Shown here: piece after piece, positions 22,220-26,331 of the stretch
How positions within the stretch are numbered: position 1 is the first letter of the stretch
Layout of the letters: every line of letters starts with the position of its first letter
Source: Prevotellaceae bacterium
GTDB taxonomy: Bacteria > Bacteroidota > Bacteroidia > Bacteroidales > Paludibacteraceae
Length of the DNA: 26,331 nucleotides
Direction: 5' to 3'
Assembly: GCA_031290375.1 (NCBI GenBank)
Contig: JAITNR010000195.1
Coordinates: forward strand, 1-26,331
Notes under the pieces: model-generated
The model's database searches: none
Seen by the model: the letters and a program-made list of their open reading frames with translations, nothing else
What the model was told of the DNA's origin: nothing
Made by a program: the position numbers and the translations under genes

Positions 22220-24730
22220 CTATTTTTTGTCTTTACCTTTCTTTACTGCTTTTTTCACGACTTTTTTCACGGTTTTTGTCTTTACCTGATTTTTAATTAT
22301 TTCTTGACACTGTTCGACAGAAAGTGCCTCAGCAACCAAATCTTTGGGTATTTTGTAGTTTTTGCCTGCGTGTGAAATATATGCGCCGTAACGCCCGTTC
22401 AAAACCTTAATATTCTCATTTTCAAATACTTTTATCTCATTGTTTTTAGCGTTGTTATCCTTGTTCTTCAGAAGTTCAACAGCCCTTTCCTTAGTTAGCG
22501 AATACGGATCTTCGCCTTTTGGAATGGAAACGTTTGTTTTTCCGTACTTGATGTATGCCCCAAAACGCCCTGCGGCAACTATAAGTTCATCATTTTCATG
22601 CATTCCAAGCGAAAGTGGCAGTCTTGGCTGCTTCAACAGTTCTATTGCCCGCTCTAAATTCATTTTCAATATATTTTCGCCTTTCGGCATGGACAAATTT
22701 GTTTTTCCGTACTTCATATAGGGACCGAATCTGCCTGTGGCTACAATGACATCTTCGCCCTTGTACTTGCCAATATTCATCGGGAATTTAAAGAGTTCCA
22801 ATGCCTCTTTCAAAGTAATGGTTTCTATGCTTTGCCCCGCTTGTAGCGATGCAAATTGTGGTTTTCCCTCTTGTGAGGTTTCCCCAATCTGTATCATTGC
22901 TCCGTAACGTCCGATTTTTGCCAAAACAGGTTTGCCGCTTTTGGGGTCTATGCCAATTTCCCGTTCACCTGCTTTTCTACCTGTTGTTGCCGATGTTTTA
23001 ATTACTATCGGGTGAAACTTGTCGTAAAACGAAATGATATTTTCTATCCAACTCTTTTTCCCTGCGGCAATGTCGTCAAAGTCCTGCTCTACGGTTGCTG
23101 TGAAGTTATAATTGAGAATTTTTGGAAAATTTTCCGTCAAAAAATCATTTACAACCATTCCGATGTCGGTTGGTGTGAGTTTGCCTTTTTCGACAGTTGA
23201 TTTTTGCGGCTTAACTTCCTCTTTTACAGTGTTTTCCTTTAACATTAGGATAATAGCCTTAGGCTGTTCGGTTGTAATATCCTGCTTTTTGACATAACCT
23301 CTGTTTTGAATTGTAGAAATTGTAGGAGCGTATGTCGATGGACGACCAATACCGAGTTCTTCAAGTTTGCGAACGAGCATAGCCTCATTGTAACGCGGTA
23401 TATGCTTGGTAAAGTTCTCTTGCGAAATAATTTCTTCTCTTGTTAAAATTTGCCCTTTGGCAAGTGCAGGCAAAATATTTTCGGACTCTTTTTCGTTTTC
23501 ATTATCGTCAGACTCAATATAAACTCTGAGAAACCCGTCAAATCTTATTACTTCGCCCGAAGCAACAAAAATTTCATCACTGTTTGATATTGAAATAGTT
23601 ACATTTGTCCTTTCAATAATGGCTTCAGCCATTTGAGAAGCGAGAGTTCTTTTCCAAATCAGTTCATATAGTTTCTTTTCCTGTGCCGTGCCATCAACTT
23701 GCTTCTGACTGATGTATGCAGGACGAATAGCCTCGTGTGCCTCCTGTGCTCCCTTCGATTTGGTCTGATACTGACGGCGTTTATAATATTTTTCTCCCGC
23801 AATTTCCAAAACCTCTTTTTTAGCCGAGTTAAGAGCCAATTCAGAAAGATTTACCGAGTCGGTTCTCATATATGTGATTTTTCCTGCCTCATAAAGATTT
23901 TGAGCGACTCTCATAGTGGTTGCCACAGGGAAACCGAATTTTCGCGATGCCTCCTGTTGCAGAGTCGATGTAGTAAATGGTGCGGCGGGCGAGCGTCTGC
24001 CTTCGGAAGTTTCAATGTCTTCTATTTTGAAAGTTGAGGTTTTACATTTTTCTAAAAATTCTTTTGCCTGCTCCTTGGTTGTAAAATTATTTTTCAAATC
24101 GGCTTTAAATTTAATTGTCCTGTCTTTTTCTTTAATTAGAAAAAATGCAGTAGTTTTGTACAAACCAACCGACTTGAAGCTATGAATTTCCCGCTCTCTC
24201 TCCACTACCAAGCGTACTGTAACCGACTGAACACGCCCAGCCGAGAGTTGCGGCTTGATTTTTCTCCACAAAATAGGAGAAAGTTCAAAACCCACGATTC
24301 TGTCCAGCACCCTGCGAGCTTGCTGTGCATCAACAAGGTTCATATCAATGGTGCGGGGAGTTTCCACTGCTTTTTGAATAGCTTCTTGCGTGATTTCGTG
24401 AAAAGCAATACGTTTCGATTTGTCTTCGGTCAGTTGCAATTCGTCAAACAAATGCCAGGCGATGGCTTCCCCTTCACGGTCTTCATCGGTGGCAAGCCAA
24501 ACGATTTCGGCATTTTTTGACAGTTTTTTCAACTCTTTGATCATTTTTTCCTTTTCAGGAATAACTACATATTTGGGCTTATATGACTTGGATAATTCAC
24601 CCTCAAAAGATTTGTCTGTCAAATCACGAATGTGCCCCATAGACGAGGTTACAGCGAAGTTTTTACCCAGAAATTTCTGAATGGTTTTTGCCTTTGCAGG
24701 CGACTCTACAATTACCAGATTTGATTGCAT
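22220..24730 (-). CDS. topA: DNA topoisomerase I (type IA)
   Basis: Relaxes negative supercoils by passing one strand through a transient break. The 836 residues show the TOPRIM domain with E9 (VIVESPAKAK) and the D82/D84 pair in TDEDREGEAIAWH. The core carries SAGRVQS (163-169), and the catalytic Tyr287 lies in GKITYMRTDSVNL. Zinc fingers are absent; instead there are four C-terminal repeats of the GRFGPYMKYGKTNLSMPKGE type, as in many Bacteroidota, and a Lys-rich tail (KKVVKKAVKKGKDKK) likely binding DNA. Start ATG at 24730, with its own promoter. Confidence 0.97.
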   Translation of the reverse strand: MQSNLVIVESPAKAKTIQKFLGKNFAVTSSMGHIRDLTDKSFEGELSKSYKPKYVVIPEKEKMIKELKKLSKNAEIVWLATDEDREGEAIAWHLFDELQLTEDKSKRIAFHEITQEAIQKAVETPRTIDMNLVDAQQARRVLDRIVGFELSPILWRKIKPQLSAGRVQSVTVRLVVEREREIHSFKSVGLYKTTAFFLIKEKDRTIKFKADLKNNFTTKEQAKEFLEKCKTSTFKIEDIETSEGRRSPAAPFTTSTLQQEASRKFGFPVATTMRVAQNLYEAGKITYMRTDSVNLSELALNSAKKEVLEIAGEKYYKRRQYQTKSKGAQEAHEAIRPAYISQKQVDGTAQEKKLYELIWKRTLASQMAEAIIERTNVTISISNSDEIFVASGEVIRFDGFLRVYIESDDNENEKESENILPALAKGQILTREEIISQENFTKHIPRYNEAMLVRKLEELGIGRPSTYAPTISTIQNRGYVKKQDITTEQPKAIILMLKENTVKEEVKPQKSTVEKGKLTPTDIGMVVNDFLTENFPKILNYNFTATVEQDFDDIAAGKKSWIENIISFYDKFHPIVIKTSATTGRKAGEREIGIDPKSGKPVLAKIGRYGAMIQIGETSQEGKPQFASLQAGQSIETITLKEALELFKFPMNIGKYKGEDVIVATGRFGPYMKYGKTNLSMPKGENILKMNLERAIELLKQPRLPLSLGMHENDELIVAAGRFGAYIKYGKTNVSIPKGEDPYSLTKERAVELLKNKDNNAKNNEIKVFENENIKVLNGRYGAYISHAGKNYKIPKDLVAEALSVEQCQEIIKNQVKTKTVKKVVKKAVKKGKDKK

Positions 24731-24762
24731 TTTTTAGTTGGTATGTGTTTAATTTTTTTTTG

Positions 24763-24794
24763 CAAAGTAACAAAAGAATTTTTGAATATGCAAA
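24763..24794 (-). promoter_or_regulatory. Promoter of topA
   Basis: On the minus strand TTTG (24794-24791), 20 bases, then TTACTTTG (24770-24763), one mismatch from TAnnTTTG. Transcription would start near 24757, giving a leader of about 27 nt. Confidence 0.6.
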
Positions 24795-24826
24795 TTTTTT
24801 TTCAAAAAAATGTTTTAGAGGTTGCT

Positions 24827-24848
24827 AATAACGCACACAACAAGCTGT
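24827..24848. repeat. Short sequence shared with the pfp/methyltransferase intergenic region
   Basis: AATAACGCAC directly followed by ACAACAAGCTGT. The same two pieces occur at 5820-5829 and 5873-5885 (the latter with one extra G), but there they are separated by the long hairpin. Both copies are intergenic. Confidence 0.5.
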
Positions 24849-24912
24849 TTCTGTTTCTGTTGCTATACAAATATTTTTTGCCAAATACAATCATTATTTA
24901 AAAAAAACTGAC

Positions 24913-24920
24913 TAATTTTG
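24913..24920 (+). promoter_or_regulatory. -7 box upstream of folC
   Basis: TAATTTTG matches TAnnTTTG and lies 19 bases before the folC ATG, implying a leader of about 13 nt. No TTTG was found at the expected -33 distance. Confidence 0.45.
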
Positions 24921-24939
24921 CAGAAAAAAATCCGAAAAA

Positions 24940-26163
24940 ATGAACTATTTACAGGCAATTAACTTTCTCTACTCATCTGCCCCAATGTTCCAACAGGTCG
25001 GACAACAAGGCTACAAAACAGGACTCGAAAATACCGTTTTTCTCGACAAATATTTCGGTTACCCGCACCGGAAATACCGCACAATTCATGTCGGCGGAAC
25101 TAACGGAAAAGGTTCTACCTCACACCTTTTGGCTGCTATCCTGCAAAATGCAGGATACAAAACAGGGCTATACACTTCGCCACACCTGAAAGATTTCAGA
25201 GAACGGATAAAAGTGAATGGCAAAATGATTTCCAAACACAGAGTAACAACTTTTATTAGAGAAAATCAGAACCTTATAAAAGAAATCTCTCCTTCATTTT
25301 TTGAAATTACCACCTCATTGGCGTTTCAATTTTTTGCAGAACAAAATGTGGATATTGCCGTAGTAGAAGTAGGTTTGGGCGGCAGGCTTGACTGCACCAA
25401 CATTATTTCGCCCGTGATTTCGATAATCACCAACATCAGTCTCGACCACACCGATTTGCTTGGCGATAGCTTAGAGAAGATTGCCGCCGAAAAAGCAGGT
25501 ATCATCAAACCAAATACGCCCGTAATAATCGGCGAAACGCAAGAGGAAACAAAATTTATTTTCACTGAAAAAGCAAAAAGCGAGAACTCTAAAATTATTT
25601 TTGCAGACAAAAAACATGAAAACTCCAAACTGCCAAACTGCCAGTTGAAAGGCATTTATCAGCAAAAAAACATCAAAACAGTACTGGCTGCCATTGATGA
25701 ACTGAAAAATTCAGGTTTAAAAATTTCAAAGAGCGACATCAAAAATGGCCTGGAACAGGTGGTTGAACTCACAGGATTGATGGGACGCTGGCAGGTAACA
25801 GGCACAAATCCGACTGTCGTTTGCGACACAGGGCACAATCAAGGGGGGATAGGTTTGGTCATAGAACAAATCCGGCAGCAGCAATACAACACCCTACACA
25901 TAGTTTTCGGAATGGTGAATGACAAAAAAATAGATAAGGTACTATCCCTTCTGCCCAAAGAGGCGGTGTATTACTTCACCAAAGCCTCGTTGCCCCGTGC
26001 TTTGGACGAGAGGCTTCTTGCCGAACAGGCTAAAACTTTCGGCTTGCAGTCAAACACCTATCCCACTGTGAAATCTGCACTTGCAGCCGCCAGAAAGGCT
26101 GCAACAAAACAAGACTTTATATACGTTGGAGGAAGTACTTTTGTTGTTGCCGAAGTTTTGTAG
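24940..26163 (+). CDS. folC: Folylpolyglutamate synthase / dihydrofolate synthase
   Basis: ATP-dependent ligase adding glutamate to dihydropteroate or folates, in the cytoplasm. The 407 residues are normal for the family. The Mur-ligase P-loop is GGTNGKGST (52-60). YTSPHL (78-83), EVGLGGRLDCTN (143-154) with E143, SLDHTDLLG with H170, and EKAGIIK with K185 (likely carbamylated Lys of the family) complete the site. Whether it does one or both reactions cannot be told. Start ATG at 24940; divergent from topA; an insertion sequence end lies 56 bp downstream. Confidence 0.95.
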   Translation: MNYLQAINFLYSSAPMFQQVGQQGYKTGLENTVFLDKYFGYPHRKYRTIHVGGTNGKGSTSHLLAAILQNAGYKTGLYTSPHLKDFRERIKVNGKMISKHRVTTFIRENQNLIKEISPSFFEITTSLAFQFFAEQNVDIAVVEVGLGGRLDCTNIISPVISIITNISLDHTDLLGDSLEKIAAEKAGIIKPNTPVIIGETQEETKFIFTEKAKSENSKIIFADKKHENSKLPNCQLKGIYQQKNIKTVLAAIDELKNSGLKISKSDIKNGLEQVVELTGLMGRWQVTGTNPTVVCDTGHNQGGIGLVIEQIRQQQYNTLHIVFGMVNDKKIDKVLSLLPKEAVYYFTKASLPRALDERLLAEQAKTFGLQSNTYPTVKSALAAARKAATKQDFIYVGGSTFVVAEVL

Positions 26164-26252
26164 CAGACAGAAATTTATTGTCATTCGGAATGAGAAGATA
26201 TTTTCGGTATTGATTTTTTGGTAGTGTTATAAAAAGTATGCTGTTATAAAAG

Positions 26253-26283
26253 ATTGACAATCAGGGAAAAAGTGTTAATTTTG
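26253..26283 (+). promoter_or_regulatory. Promoter-like sequence inside the IS end
   Basis: ATTG (26253-26256), 19 bases, then TAATTTTG (26276-26283). The ATG at 26288 is only four bases further, so the transcript would be almost leaderless. Confidence 0.5.
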
Positions 26284-26287
26284 TTGT

Positions 26288-26331
26288 ATGAAAATAAAAA
26301 TTACTCTTTACTGCCCCGATTGCCAAAGTGC
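26288..26331 (+). CDS. Partial transposase-like frame, N-terminal zinc-finger start
   Basis: ATG 26288 opens MKIKITLYCPDCQS and runs off the window after 14 codons. A CPxC pair right after a short beta strand is how InsA-type proteins of IS1 elements begin (zinc-finger helix-turn-helix DNA-binding part). Only the first half of the finger is visible, so this is suggestive rather than proven. It could also be another small zinc-ribbon protein. Confidence 0.5.
   Translation, partial: MKIKITLYCPDCQS

Larger units (their letters stand above)
26220..26331 (+). mobile_element. Left end of a probable IS1-like insertion sequence, cut by the window edge
   Basis: A GGTAGTGTTATAAAAAG stretch (26220-26236) starts like the terminal inverted repeats of IS1-type elements (GGTAATG...). 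GTTATAAAA(A)G is repeated at 26226-26236 and 26243-26252. A promoter-like ATTG/N19/TAATTTTG (26253-26283) and a truncated transposase-like frame follow. The other end and any target duplication lie outside the window, so the family assignment is tentative. Confidence 0.5.

Noticed and set aside
25001..25021. CAACAAGGCT inside folC as a third copy of the shared short repeat
   Set aside because: Only ten bases match and they encode conserved folC residues; the flanking pieces are missing.
1..26331. CRISPR arrays, tRNA or rRNA genes, inteins, toxin-antitoxin or defence systems
   Set aside because: No regular spaced repeats, cloverleaf sequences or matching proteins were seen. The housekeeping proteins have normal lengths with no intein insertion.

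Overview
The window looks like a chromosomal stretch from a low-GC member of the Bacteroidota. Four things point there: promoters of the phylum's TTTG/N19/TAnnTTTG type, a DUF5103-type protein (type IX secretion plug family), starts mostly lacking a Shine-Dalgarno sequence, and the gene order rpsL-rpsG-fusA-rpsJ. The exact genus cannot be read from the sequence.

Left part (1-6710). An RNase R gene (rnr) lies downstream of the DUF5103 gene on the minus strand. Facing away from them is a plus-strand pair, an Fe-type superoxide dismutase followed 17 bp later by a long PPi-dependent phosphofructokinase (pfp). A TrmH/SpoU-type RNA methyltransferase converges on pfp, with a long perfect hairpin between them.

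Centre (6763-22004). One long minus-strand block holds the fused str, S10 and spc operons. In transcription order it runs rpsL, rpsG, fusA, rpsJ, rplC, rplD, rplW, (insert), rplB, rpsS, rplV, rpsC, rplP, rpmC, rpsQ, rplN, rplX, rplE, rpsN, rpsH, rplF, rplR, rpsE, rpmD, rplO, secY. It begins at a clear promoter upstream of rpsL and ends at a strong intrinsic terminator after secY. The map/infA/rpsM/rpsK/rpsD/rpoA/rplQ genes that usually follow secY are absent, so the block is cut there. The main oddities are a 573-bp insert between rplW and rplB carrying two small, apparently broken lipoprotein genes, and ribosomal protein S3 with a tail of about 100 Gly/Arg/Asn-rich residues. A few genes also have textbook Shine-Dalgarno sequences, unusual in this phylum.

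Right part (22092-26331). Topoisomerase I (topA, minus) and folylpolyglutamate synthase (folC, plus) are divergent. Just after folC the sequence enters what looks like the left end of an IS1-like insertion sequence, truncated by the window edge.

Most genes here are housekeeping: translation, protein export, DNA topology, folate, glycolysis and oxidative defence. I found no CRISPR array, tRNA, rRNA, toxin-antitoxin, defence or biosynthetic system. The less ordinary signals are the decaying lipoprotein insert, the S3 tail, and intergenic hairpins at positions where ribosomal protein operons are often autoregulated.
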